From: Nocardia anaemiae NBRC 100462
GTDB lineage: Bacteria > Actinomycetota > Actinomycetes > Mycobacteriales > Mycobacteriaceae
Direction: 5' to 3'
Assembly (NCBI RefSeq): GCF_001612725.1
Contig: NZ_BDAZ01000044.1
Location: forward strand, 62,001-126,000
DNA: 64,000 nucleotides
The notes under the pieces are model-generated. The model was given only the letters and a program-made list of their open reading frames with translations, was not told where the DNA came from and ran no database searches. Below, piece after piece: positions 18,748 through 26,549 of the stretch. Position numbers and translations under genes: made by a program. Within the stretch, counting starts at the first letter, position 1. Each line of letters opens with the position of its first letter.

Positions 18748-18932
18748 GACTGCCTCACCGCGTGGGCCAACCAGCCGGAATCTGCGGTCGCCGAACCTTG
18801 TGCTCGCGGTGGCCGCTGTCCTTGTCGACGGTCCTGCGGAATCGCGGTTCGATGGGCGCAGGCTGTATCCGGCGTGATCCAGTGCGCGACTTGCCTCGGT
18901 GCGCGCTCGAAGATCGTTGTCGGGGTGATCAT
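18744..18932 (-). CDS. Small hypothetical protein in DUF4254 operon
   Basis: A 62-residue basic protein. Support is positional: its ATG overlaps the stop of the gene before it and its own stop overlaps the next start, as elsewhere in this operon. No family recognised. Confidence 0.4.
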   Translation of the reverse strand: MITPTTIFERAPRQVAHWITPDTACAHRTAIPQDRRQGQRPPRAQGSATADSGWLAHAVRQS

Positions 18933-19267
18933 TTCGCCTCCTCGATGTGCACTCGGAGTTTCTCCAGTTTCTGGAGTTGGTCGGCGAGGTGGTGATCCAG
19001 TTGGTTGGATCGCTCTGGTCGCATGGGAGTGGTCACGGATCGCTGCGTGGGGCCGGCGGCGTTGGACTGGGCATGTGGGGTGGCGATCGAGGTGTATTCC
19101 GTGCTGAGGGCATCCAGCGCCCGCCCGAGAACCAGACATTGGGGTGGGCAGATGTGGTGGATGCTCATGGCGCGTATCGCGTCGTTCTCGTCGAGCACGC
19201 CCGGGTCTGTGAGGCAGTCGTGCAGGTACGCACTGTCGTCAGGATCGACGGCTGTTGGCGTGTTCAT
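18929..19267 (-). CDS. Small hypothetical protein in DUF4254 operon
   Basis: A 112-residue protein. ATG 19267 overlaps the upstream stop, which decides the start against longer in-frame options. The C-terminal QLDHHLADQLQKLEKLRVHI is a likely coiled coil. The N-terminal half has MSIHHICPPQC. Function unknown. Confidence 0.5.
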   Translation of the reverse strand: MNTPTAVDPDDSAYLHDCLTDPGVLDENDAIRAMSIHHICPPQCLVLGRALDALSTEYTSIATPHAQSNAAGPTQRSVTTPMRPERSNQLDHHLADQLQKLEKLRVHIEEAK

Positions 19268-19671
19268 GAGATCGCCCGTGCCGCAGGGACGGTGTCGTCG
19301 ATGATCACCGCTCCGACCCACCGGCACGGTTGGGCGTCCCATGTGCGGTGTTCGCCGATCCGGTTGTCGGACACCGGGACCGAGCCGCACAGCACGGCGG
19401 GGCACGTCACGCTGATCAATTGGTTCTCGCCGTTGAACTTCGCGCGCCCGCAATCGGCATACAGCCGTACGAAGCCATCGACCGCTGCGGTGTACCTGGG
19501 TGTGGCCTGGTGGTGGCGAGGTGTGGCGCGACCCGAGATATCGAGCCTCTGCGGTCGACGTGGTTGAATCCAGCGTCGCCAGTTCAGACGAAGCGCGAGC
19601 CTCGCCGACACGGGATCGGTTTGGAAGTAGTGCGAGACGCGCGTCTTGTCGCAGTACCGGTCATTGAACAT
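19264..19671 (-). CDS. Hypothetical protein in DUF4254 operon
   Basis: A 135-residue basic protein; ATG 19671 sits about 10 bases after AAAGGGAG. It has several cysteines (RYCDK, YADCGRAK, TCPAVLCG) that could bind metal. No family recognised. It overlaps the next gene by four bases. Confidence 0.45.
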   Translation of the reverse strand: MFNDRYCDKTRVSHYFQTDPVSARLALRLNWRRWIQPRRPQRLDISGRATPRHHQATPRYTAAVDGFVRLYADCGRAKFNGENQLISVTCPAVLCGSVPVSDNRIGEHRTWDAQPCRWVGAVIIDDTVPAARAIS

Positions 19672-19744
19672 GGGGCAGTGCACTCCCTTTCACGGGACGA
19701 TCGGCGATGGTGGGTGGAAATGCTTTGGGGGACAGTGCTGTCCA

Positions 19745-20182
19745 CTAAGGCTTGACGTGCTGGGGTAGTCGGCGGATGCCGCAGGCGAGTTCGTCGGCGA
19801 GGGCCTGATACGCGCTCGCGGCCTCGGCCAGCCACAGCGAGGCCTCGTAGAACAGTCCGTCCGGTGCGTCGGCGAGCGCGATATGCGTGTGCACGGTCAG
19901 CTCCGCGAGCTGGTCGATGACCTGGCCCATGGTGTGGGCGGCCAGGCGCGCAGCCGGGAACGGGATCGGGGTGGCTGCAACTACCCATCGGTCGATGGCG
20001 AGCATTACACGGGTGCGCTGCCAGTCGATGTCCTCGAGTGCGCACAGCGGCGTGCGTTCGCGGGTCTGATGCAGTATCGCGAGTTCCCCGGCCGCATCCA
20101 GCATCGGATGATCGGTCATGTTCGGGAACCCTCGGCAGGCTGCCAGCACCGAATCCTTGTCGGGGAGTCCAGTGGGGGTCAC
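19745..20182 (-). CDS. DUF4254 protein (copy 2)
   Basis: A 145-residue DUF4254 helical protein (HPMLDAAGELAILHQTRERT, HTMGQVIDQLAELTV, LWLAEAASAYQALADELA). It overlaps copy 3 upstream by four bases (ATGA). The three copies have diverged, which suggests related but distinct partners rather than recent duplication. Confidence 0.75.
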   Translation of the reverse strand: MTPTGLPDKDSVLAACRGFPNMTDHPMLDAAGELAILHQTRERTPLCALEDIDWQRTRVMLAIDRWVVAATPIPFPAARLAAHTMGQVIDQLAELTVHTHIALADAPDGLFYEASLWLAEAASAYQALADELACGIRRLPQHVKP

Positions 20183-20670
20183 CAGTGATCCCCCAAGACT
20201 GGAAGTCGCCGCGCTCGCCGCGCGACGTCGGTGGTCAGATCGGTGTAGCCATCGACAAGCTCCGCCAGCCGGTACCAGGCAGCATGCACGGACGGGTCGG
20301 CGGGATCGATCGTCATCAGCAGGTGGTAGGCGTGGACCTGAGCCTCAGCCAACCGGGCTATCACCGGTCCCAACGTCTCGGTGTGCATGCTCGCGGCCGG
20401 ATGCGGGATCGGCAGGTGATCGGTAACCCACACATCCACCGCGAGTACGAGTTCATCCCTGCGGCAACAACACTCACTCCCGATGGCGGCCAGACGCCGC
20501 TGGTACATGACACCGAACTCGTGTGCCAGCTTCGCCAGTGGATGGACTCCTACGTGATGCCCTCGGATCGCCGACAACATCGCCTCACCCGACAGGAACA
20601 GCGCTACCGCGCCAGGTTCGGAACCATCCGAAACCGCTGCGACCCCAACCGAACTTGCAACGGTGTGCAT
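20179..20670 (-). CDS. DUF4254 protein (copy 3)
   Basis: A 163-residue DUF4254-like protein: HPLAKLAHEFGVMYQRRLAA, RRDELVLAVDVWVTD, HTETLGPVIARLAEAQVHAY, YRLAELVDGYTDLTTDVARR. It directly follows the gene ending at 20674 and is coupled to copy 2. Confidence 0.75.
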   Translation of the reverse strand: MHTVASSVGVAAVSDGSEPGAVALFLSGEAMLSAIRGHHVGVHPLAKLAHEFGVMYQRRLAAIGSECCCRRDELVLAVDVWVTDHLPIPHPAASMHTETLGPVIARLAEAQVHAYHLLMTIDPADPSVHAAWYRLAELVDGYTDLTTDVARRARRLPVLGDHW

Positions 20671-20673
20671 GGC

Positions 20674-21204
20674 TCACCGCCACACCGCAGCAGACCGTGC
20701 CGGGCTGACGAACCGGCGAGCAGCGGATACCACGCTGGTACGAGACGGCAATGAATGCGCAGTCGAGGGCTGCGACACCCAGAACCATCCGGTCGGATGG
20801 TCGGTCATCGGGAGCCAGACTCGTTCGCCGGACGCGAGGATCCGCACGCCGCGTTCCTCCAATTGGGCCAGCGTGTGCACGCTGAGTCTGCCGCCCCACG
20901 CCGGTCCGACGAGGAAGATCCACTCACGATTCGGTCGTGAGTAACTGATGATCGGCACCGACACGGACCGGGTTTCCTCGAGAAGCTCCTCACGGACCTG
21001 CTTGCCGAGACTGGCAGGCATCGCCACCGCACCCAACGCCGTCGTCGCAATCACCGACACGCGCTCGAATGAACACGACACCGTGAACCCCAACCCGCGA
21101 TACACGTGGGCTACCTCATGGGCGCTGTGGCAGCTCTCGAACATCACCGCTCCATCCGGTGACGCCCACCGGGCTGCGGTACCACCGACAGGTGTGGTCT
21201 CGAC
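20674..21204 (-). CDS. Hypothetical protein in DUF4254 operon
   Basis: About 176 residues from GTG 21204 (start uncertain). It contains ATTALGAVAMPASLGKQV and REWIFLVGPAWGG, an alpha/beta pattern seen in small uncharacterised Nocardia proteins. Four bases separate it from DUF4254 copy 3. Confidence 0.5.
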   Translation of the reverse strand, partial: VETTPVGGTAARWASPDGAVMFESCHSAHEVAHVYRGLGFTVSCSFERVSVIATTALGAVAMPASLGKQVREELLEETRSVSVPIISYSRPNREWIFLVGPAWGGRLSVHTLAQLEERGVRILASGERVWLPMTDHPTGWFWVSQPSTAHSLPSRTSVVSAARRFVSPARSAAVWR

Positions 21205-21302
21205 GCCTTCCGCGTCTCGGCCGCCACACGACGACCCCGCGCCGCACCAGCACTGAACGACACGATCACCGACGCACGCTGCAGCGCTTGCCCATGCATC
21301 AT
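21144..21302 (-). CDS. Possible 52-residue protein
   Basis: Two adjacent ATGs at 21302 and 21299 are preceded by GGAGGGG at good spacing; the frame yields a 52-residue basic peptide that overlaps the previous stop and runs into the next gene. The strong ribosome site and position are the only support. Confidence 0.35.
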   Translation of the reverse strand: MMHGQALQRASVIVSFSAGAARGRRVAAETRKASRPHLSVVPQPGGRHRMER

Positions 21303-21604
21303 CGGGAAATCCCCCTCCAGAAACGGGTACGCGATCGGCTTGATCGCGGTTGCTTGGGTGGCGGCCAGGTGCACTCGGTCGCCACCATTCCCGCAAGTTC
21401 GAGCGCGGTCAGGCCGAGGAGACTCGCACATGCCTGCATCGCGGCCCACTCGTCGGCCGCGCGTAGCGCGGCGATCGCTTGGTCTTGGGAGAAGGTCCGA
21501 CCAGGCAGAAAACTCACAACCCAGCCGCCCTGTCCGACGTTTCTCGCCTGATGCAGGGTTCTGACGCTGGTCATCAACGGTTTCTCGTCGTCTTCGATCG
21601 ACAT
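21299..21604 (-). CDS. First gene of DUF4254 operon, hypothetical
   Basis: A 101-residue protein from ATG 21604, eight bases after a GAGG site. Residues about 45-80 (AIAALRAADEWAAMQACASL, TALELAGMVATEC) are helical. Unknown family. It is divergent from the XRE-DUF5753 gene across the TGTAAC-A-GTTACA operator. Confidence 0.5.
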   Translation of the reverse strand: MSIEDDEKPLMTSVRTLHQARNVGQGGWVVSFLPGRTFSQDQAIAALRAADEWAAMQACASLLGLTALELAGMVATECTWPPPKQPRSSRSRTRFWRGISR

Positions 21605-21692
21605 GCCCACTACCTCATCTGCGCATCGGGCTGGAGACCTATACAGAGCATCCAGGCTTGACGCTCCGACTGTGGTGCATCTGAAGATAACT

Positions 21693-21705
21693 TGTAACAG
21701 TTACA
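21693..21705. promoter_or_regulatory. Palindromic operator between divergent operons
   Basis: TGTAAC-A-GTTACA is a perfect 6-bp dyad with one central base, 75 bases before the XRE gene and about 90 before the DUF4254 operon. The XRE protein encoded beside it is the obvious candidate ligand. Confidence 0.55.
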
Positions 21706-21780
21706 GACGCAATGCTGGATGCTGTACTGGTTTGTTCCTGGTTGAGGTATCGTGCTGGCCACAACGAAAGGAGTTCGCCA

Positions 21781-22662
21781 ATGGCACCCGTATCACCGGT
21801 TGTGGCGAGCTGGGAGCTGACGCTTCGGCTCCGCGAACGGCGTGAGCAGCTTGGGATCGATATGAAGACGATCGTTACAGAGGTCGGGCTTTCGCGTGGC
21901 TACTGGGTTTTGATCGAGGGCGATCGCCGAATTCCTGCCGAGGACAAGCTGGATATGCTGATGACGGTCTTCGAATTCGACGCCGATGAGCGCAATGAAC
22001 TCATTGCGTTACGGTCTGCGGCGAAGGAGCGCGGCTGGTGGTCGAAGTTCTCGGCGTTGTTCGGCCCGGAACTATTGCGCTTCTACGGTATGGAGTACGG
22101 GGCCGAGCGTGTCCGGACCTACGAGAGTGTGCTGATGCCGGGGCTACTCCAGTCCGAGGAGTACGTGCGCGCGTTGATGGTCGCCGGAGTGGCCACGGTA
22201 CTGCCCGTCGAGGTCGAGCAACGTGTCGAAGTCCGAATGCGTCGCCAACATCGGCTCGAAGGAGAAGATCCGATGAAGCTATCGGCTGTGATCGGTGAGG
22301 CTGCCCTGGTTCAACAGATCGGTGGCCCAGGTGTCCTCTACCGGCAGCTGCTTCATCTCGCTGACCTGATCGAAACGCATCAAGACACGATCGACGTTCG
22401 GCTGATGCCGTTCACCGCCACTGAACGCTCGATCTTCAGCGGCGCGACGTTCCACCTTATCGATTTCGCGAATCCTCGTCTGCCAACGCTCGGCTGGCAT
22501 GAGTCCTCGGTCATGGGTGAGTTGCTCGAGGATCGGGACAAGGAGACGCGGGTCCGCGATCTCGGTGTGATCCACGACAGAGCAATGGCCCAAGCGATGG
22601 GTCGAGAAGCCACGCTGGACCGGATTCGGGCGATTGCCGGTGGGCTAGAGTCATTGGTATGA
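21781..22662 (+). CDS. XRE regulator with DUF5753 domain
   Basis: A 293-residue protein with an N-terminal helix-turn-helix (about 10-65; TIVTEVGLSRGYWVLIEGDR) and a DUF5753 domain including YESVLMPGLLQSEEYVRALM and the QDTIDVRLMPF strand. Such regulators are very frequent in filamentous actinobacteria and are paired with DUF397 proteins. AAAGGAG precedes the ATG. It overlaps the DUF397 gene. Confidence 0.9.
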   Translation: MAPVSPVVASWELTLRLRERREQLGIDMKTIVTEVGLSRGYWVLIEGDRRIPAEDKLDMLMTVFEFDADERNELIALRSAAKERGWWSKFSALFGPELLRFYGMEYGAERVRTYESVLMPGLLQSEEYVRALMVAGVATVLPVEVEQRVEVRMRRQHRLEGEDPMKLSAVIGEAALVQQIGGPGVLYRQLLHLADLIETHQDTIDVRLMPFTATERSIFSGATFHLIDFANPRLPTLGWHESSVMGELLEDRDKETRVRDLGVIHDRAMAQAMGREATLDRIRAIAGGLESLV

Positions 22663-23030
22663 GCGGGTCGAATTTCGCGGGTACTACAGGCTGGTTCAAG
22701 TCTTCTCGGTCGTCGGAAACGCAGTCGTGTGTCGAAGTGAAGTTCGACGGCGACCTTGTGCTCATCCGTGACAGCAAGTACCTCCACGATCCGGCGAACG
22801 ACCCCACAGCGCAGCCCACGATTGCAATCGTGGCCGAGGACTGGAACGCATTCCTTCGGGCAGCAAACGGGATGGAGCCGGACGCGTGGCGTGACCTGCC
22901 GATCATCACTCGCCATGGTTCCGGCGAAGTGACTGTGCATGCCGCCGACGGCACCACACTCACTTACACAGCCGCCGAGTGGGTTGCGTTCGTCGCAGGT
23001 GTCCGCGACGGAGAGTTCGCCGCAGCCTGA
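22659..23030 (+). CDS. DUF397 protein
   Basis: A 123-residue protein. GWFKSSRSSETQSCVEV and VLIRDSKY are the DUF397 hallmarks; a second partial DUF397-like segment (TLTYTAAEWVAFVAGVRDGEF) follows, making it longer than the usual 60-75 residues. DUF397 proteins are thought to act as partners of the adjacent XRE regulator. The gene is coupled to it by ATGA. Confidence 0.88.
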   Translation: MSGSNFAGTTGWFKSSRSSETQSCVEVKFDGDLVLIRDSKYLHDPANDPTAQPTIAIVAEDWNAFLRAANGMEPDAWRDLPIITRHGSGEVTVHAADGTTLTYTAAEWVAFVAGVRDGEFAAA

Positions 23031-23058
23031 GACCACTGGTAGCGCTGTAGGGTCTCAG
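23027..23058 (+). terminator. Hairpin at the DUF397 stop codon
   Basis: CTGAGACC (23027-23034), which contains the TGA stop, pairs perfectly with GGTCTCAG (23051-23058). There is no T-tract, so a rho-independent terminator is possible but not certain. Confidence 0.4.
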
Positions 23059-23560
23059 AATAGTGGCCAAAGCGCAGGATGATTGGCCACGGCTTGGCTA
23101 GTTGGGCCACGATTTCGAGATTCTGCTCCCTGCGCTGACCAGTTGGCGGATGATCGTCGCCAGTTGCGGTCCAGTGCAGGAGGATTCGGTTGGCGGGTGA
23201 GGCAAGAGTCGCTGGCCACTACGTGAGACAAACAGAAACGACCATGTCAATCAACCGGTAGACGCGAATTTTGAGACCCTACATGCGTGTAGAACCTCAG
23301 TTCGCGTGTCCGAATCTCAGCGGGCCTGTCCACATGTTGGCTATTGAGCTGAGATTCCGGAGTCGCCAACGACGTTGGATGTTGTTACGGGGTTGTGGGC
23401 ATTCCGCCACATCAACGGCGCGCATGACTCGTTCCGCGTTCGCGAAGGCACATGATCGTGACCCAGATGGGTTCTGAGACGGGAGATTCCACCCTGGCCA
23501 GCCTCGGTGCTGGCCTGTGGCACCCTTGGTGTCACTGTGAGGTATCGGGAAGGGGCGCGT
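23059..23560. other. Intergenic region with GGCCAC motifs
   Basis: About 500 bases without a convincing gene. GGCCA(C) recurs at roughly 23070, 23090, 23104 and 23213, and the left flanking repeat is here. It may be a control region or the scar of an insertion. Confidence 0.4.
23117..23189. repeat. Left flanking imperfect direct repeat
   Basis: The 33-base block 23157-23189 matches 25099-25131 at 29 positions, and GAGATTC about 40 bases before it is also shared. The two copies bracket the EACC1-caspase pair. Confidence 0.7.
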
Positions 23561-23914
23561 GTGGAGGTGCGGATTCAGCTGGCCGGCGATAACGCCGCTG
23601 CGGCACTGGTCGAGTTGAAGCAGTGGTTGAGCCGAGAGGATGAGTTGTCTGGCCGCCTCTCGGCGGTCACGCGGGCGCCGTTGCCCGGACAGATGGGGGG
23701 AATCACCGATGTGTTGATCGTCGTGCTGGGCGCCCAGGGCGCGGGCGCGGCGCTCGTCTCGTCACTGTCGGTGTGGATTCGTCACCGCCGCCCCTCGGTG
23801 GAGATCGAGTTGACCAATAGCGACGGACGTTCTGCCAAGCTGTCGTTGAGGGACACTCCACCTTCTGAGGTGTCCGAGATCATCCGGCAGATCGTGGAGC
23901 ACGAGAGGAACTAG
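23561..23914 (+). CDS. EACC1 (effector-associated constant component 1) protein
   Basis: A 117-residue protein. The N-terminal strand VEVRIQLAGDNAAAALVELKQWL, a hydrophobic glycine-rich segment LIVVLGAQGAGAALVSSLSVW and the strand pair SVEIELTNSDGRSAKL are the EACC1 layout described in bacterial NTP-dependent and effector conflict systems. It is thought to be an adaptor that recruits an effector. GTG 23561 after GGGAAGGGG is chosen over two upstream options. It lies five bases before the caspase gene. Confidence 0.8.
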   Translation: MEVRIQLAGDNAAAALVELKQWLSREDELSGRLSAVTRAPLPGQMGGITDVLIVVLGAQGAGAALVSSLSVWIRHRRPSVEIELTNSDGRSAKLSLRDTPPSEVSEIIRQIVEHERN

Positions 23915-23919
23915 TCGAC

Positions 23920-25047
23920 ATGGGCGCCCGGCCGGGTCCATTCGAAGACGACTTCGACCGATACGTGGTGGACTCCAACGTGCGAATGCCCGATCCTCAG
24001 CACTCTCGTGCGGTGTTGTTAGGTTCGAGCAGGTTCGACGACCCAGGCTTGGCGGACTTGCCAGCAGTGGAAAAGAACCTCGCAGACGTCGCAGAGATCA
24101 TGACAAGTCGATCGGGAACGGGCCTGATCGCCGGCAACTGCACACTTCTTCTCGATAAGGACCAAGCCACGATCGGTCGGAAACTGAGCGCGGCTATCAG
24201 CGACGCCGACGACACCTTATTGGTCTACTACGCAGGGCATGGTCTGATCGGACCAAATGCCGACCTCTACTTGTCGCTCCCGGAAACGAGCAGGGAACTC
24301 GTCGCCTGGACCGCGCTCGATTTCGCCCGGCTCCGCAGCGAACTGGCCGCAGCGCGCGCCCGCAACAAGGTCTTGATCCTCGATTGCTGCTTCTCCGGAT
24401 TGGCCATCGGTGCCATGAGCGACCGGAACGCGTTGGTGCGAGGACAAATCGAGGTACGCGGTACATGCGTACTGGCCTCATCACCGGCGAACAGCCCCTC
24501 TTACTCGCCAGCCGACGAGCCAAACACGGCTTACACCGGAGAGTTGGTCAAGCTCCTGCGAGAAGGGCCCGACGACGACGTCGAATTCGTCACTCTGACA
24601 CGAATCCACGAACATTTGACGCGAGCCATGCGTCGCCGCGGTCTGCCATCCCCGGAGTCCTCTAATACGCGAACTATCGGTAATCTCGCCCTGGCACGAA
24701 ACCCGAGAAGACGCCACCCCAGACAACAATCGAAAGTAAGCCCGGCACCATCGCGGATCCGATTGACACACACAGCGCATCGGCACCCGCGATCCGACCA
24801 CGGTGGTCGACGGTACTATCTGATCCGCGTCGCGCTCGAAGGACTGCACGGCAGTGACCTCGATCGGGTGTCGGCGGTGACCTACCACCTGCACGAAACA
24901 TTTCAGCCCAGCGAGCGAACCGTCACGGATCGTGCCACCGACTTCGGCCTGGAATTAGTCGCATGGGGTGCATTCGATGTCACCGCCGACGTCCAATTTC
25001 GTGACGGCGATACTCGGCTCCGCCTGAGACGACATCTCCAGATTTGA
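23920..25047 (+). CDS. Caspase-family protease with C-terminal pYEATS-like domain
   Basis: A 375-residue protein. Residues about 30-255 form a caspase (peptidase C14) domain with the catalytic His in YYAGHG (H107) and Cys in DCCFSG (C157). A basic linker (RNPRRRHPR) follows, and residues about 293-375 are beta-rich (YYLIRVALEGLHG, VTYHLHETFQ, ELVAWGAFDVTADV), matching the prokaryotic YEATS domain. Such EACC1-caspase modules are predicted suicide effectors against phage. All catalytic residues are present. Confidence 0.8.
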   Translation: MGARPGPFEDDFDRYVVDSNVRMPDPQHSRAVLLGSSRFDDPGLADLPAVEKNLADVAEIMTSRSGTGLIAGNCTLLLDKDQATIGRKLSAAISDADDTLLVYYAGHGLIGPNADLYLSLPETSRELVAWTALDFARLRSELAAARARNKVLILDCCFSGLAIGAMSDRNALVRGQIEVRGTCVLASSPANSPSYSPADEPNTAYTGELVKLLREGPDDDVEFVTLTRIHEHLTRAMRRRGLPSPESSNTRTIGNLALARNPRRRHPRQQSKVSPAPSRIRLTHTAHRHPRSDHGGRRYYLIRVALEGLHGSDLDRVSAVTYHLHETFQPSERTVTDRATDFGLELVAWGAFDVTADVQFRDGDTRLRLRRHLQI

Positions 25048-25361
25048 GCAGTCATATCTTTGAGATTCCACTTCCTCCACCTACGGGTTGGTGGCCAGTC
25101 GCCAGTTGCGTTCCAGGACAGTAGGATTCGGGCTAGAGGGCGCATACCTTGGCGATCTTCCGTTCGAAAGCTGTGTATGTGTGTCTCCTGGCCGGGCAGG
25201 CGATCACCGCCGCTCGGATAAGCTGTGAGCCCGCGGGGCTATCGCGACATGGACCTTGGGATGACGACGCCCGATCGCTGTGCGTCTGCGACCGCCCTAT
25301 GGGCGGCTGATAGCTTATGAATTGTGTTACAGTGCAGTCTGTTTCGCCGTACGGGGAGAAT
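25048..25361. other. Intergenic region
   Basis: 314 bases holding the right direct repeat and the leader of the DUF6585 gene. No coding sequence is supported. Confidence 0.4.
25062..25131. repeat. Right flanking imperfect direct repeat
   Basis: Second copy of the repeat at 23117-23189, starting 15 bases after the caspase stop. Same orientation, 29 of 33 bases identical in the core. Confidence 0.7.
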
Positions 25362-26105
25362 ATGAGCGACATCACCAGCATTCCTGTCGAGGTCGCGCAC
25401 GCTGTCGATGCAGCCGGCCTAGGGCAGCTGATCGCCGCATTCCCGGAATCTTCCGACGCGACCGGCTCCGGGGTGACCGCAGCTCTGATGCGGGCATCGC
25501 ACAAGGCGAGCAATGATGACCGCAATGGGGTGTTCGTCTACCAGAACGGCGTGATCTGGCAGCGTCGCCGCAAGAATAAACACAGCGTCGACGGCTGGGA
25601 AACCGAACGGCTGGATCAGTTCCGCTGGGCCGACATCGCGGAGTTCACCCAATCATCGCACCGTACGGTTACGGCCAGCGGATTCACCACAACCACGCAC
25701 AGTTTCTGGTTTACCCTGCGGGACGGCCGGAGGTTCGACATCTCGCGGGATGGACAGCACAGCAGCAAAGTTGCCTGTTTCAGCGGGCTGGAACGTTTCG
25801 CTGCGACGGTTGACCCGCTGGTCACGGCGGCGCAGATCCCGCTCGCCGAGCAGGCGTTGCAACGCGGCGAGAAAGTCGGCTGCGGCCTGCTGTCCGTAGA
25901 CGTCAACGGCGTGTATTGGGCACGCAATTTCCTGGCATGGCCGGATCTCGAAGAAATGGCATTCTCCAACGGTTCCGTGGTAATACGGAAACGCGGCAAG
26001 CGGCGGAAGTGGATCGCCGTGTCGACCTCCCGGGTCGCGAATCTCAGTCTCTTGCTTGCTATTACCCGCGCCCTCGGCGCTCAGCACGGTGCACGCTTGC
26101 CCTGA
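25362..26105 (+). CDS. DUF6585 protein
   Basis: A 247-residue protein. Two similar beta-rich halves are visible: NGVFVYQNGVIWQRRRK with FTLRDGRRFDI, then LSVDVNGVYWARNFLAWPDL with GSVVIRKRGK; the final helix LSLLLAITRAL fits DUF6585. GGGGAGAAT precedes ATG 25362. The family has no known function; paired PH-like domains suggest membrane or protein binding. Confidence 0.7.
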   Translation: MSDITSIPVEVAHAVDAAGLGQLIAAFPESSDATGSGVTAALMRASHKASNDDRNGVFVYQNGVIWQRRRKNKHSVDGWETERLDQFRWADIAEFTQSSHRTVTASGFTTTTHSFWFTLRDGRRFDISRDGQHSSKVACFSGLERFAATVDPLVTAAQIPLAEQALQRGEKVGCGLLSVDVNGVYWARNFLAWPDLEEMAFSNGSVVIRKRGKRRKWIAVSTSRVANLSLLLAITRALGAQHGARLP

Positions 26106-26549
26106 CGCCCGGCCCTGCGCAGCCGATCCCCACCGCCGAACGCGTGACATGCGGGAGAAGCGGATGGTCGACCGCCTCGGCCCGTGGTTATCTCGCCGAT
26201 ACCGATTCTCGAGGAATGGCTCGAGAAATGAAACTGTCGTCAGTGGCCACCGTCCGAGACAACTCGAACACCCGCAGGTCAGAACGGCGGAAGTGGCCAC
26301 AACTTCTGGGATCCTAAAGCTCCAGGGTTGTAGACGCTTTTAGGGTTGCAACGGCGTCGGCCGACATATCGCCCACAGTCGAATCCACGACGGCGAGACT
26401 GATCGATGTCCCGGCGACGTGAACGCCGACAGCCCTGAGCGCCCACCGCCAAACCAACCGCTAATCCCCGAGCACCCTCACCTGCAAAGGTTTACGATCC
26501 CGACCACGTTCGTCGAATTCGGACCGTGTCGCTACGGCTGGGTGTGACG
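26106..26549. other. Intergenic region
   Basis: About 440 bases with no supported gene. It contains AGTGGCCAC-type motifs near 26240 and 26290 like those upstream of the EACC1 gene. Confidence 0.35.

Noticed and set aside
25133..25525. Minus-strand frame over the DUF6585 gene start
   Set aside because: Antisense overlap with a supported gene that has a strong ribosome site.
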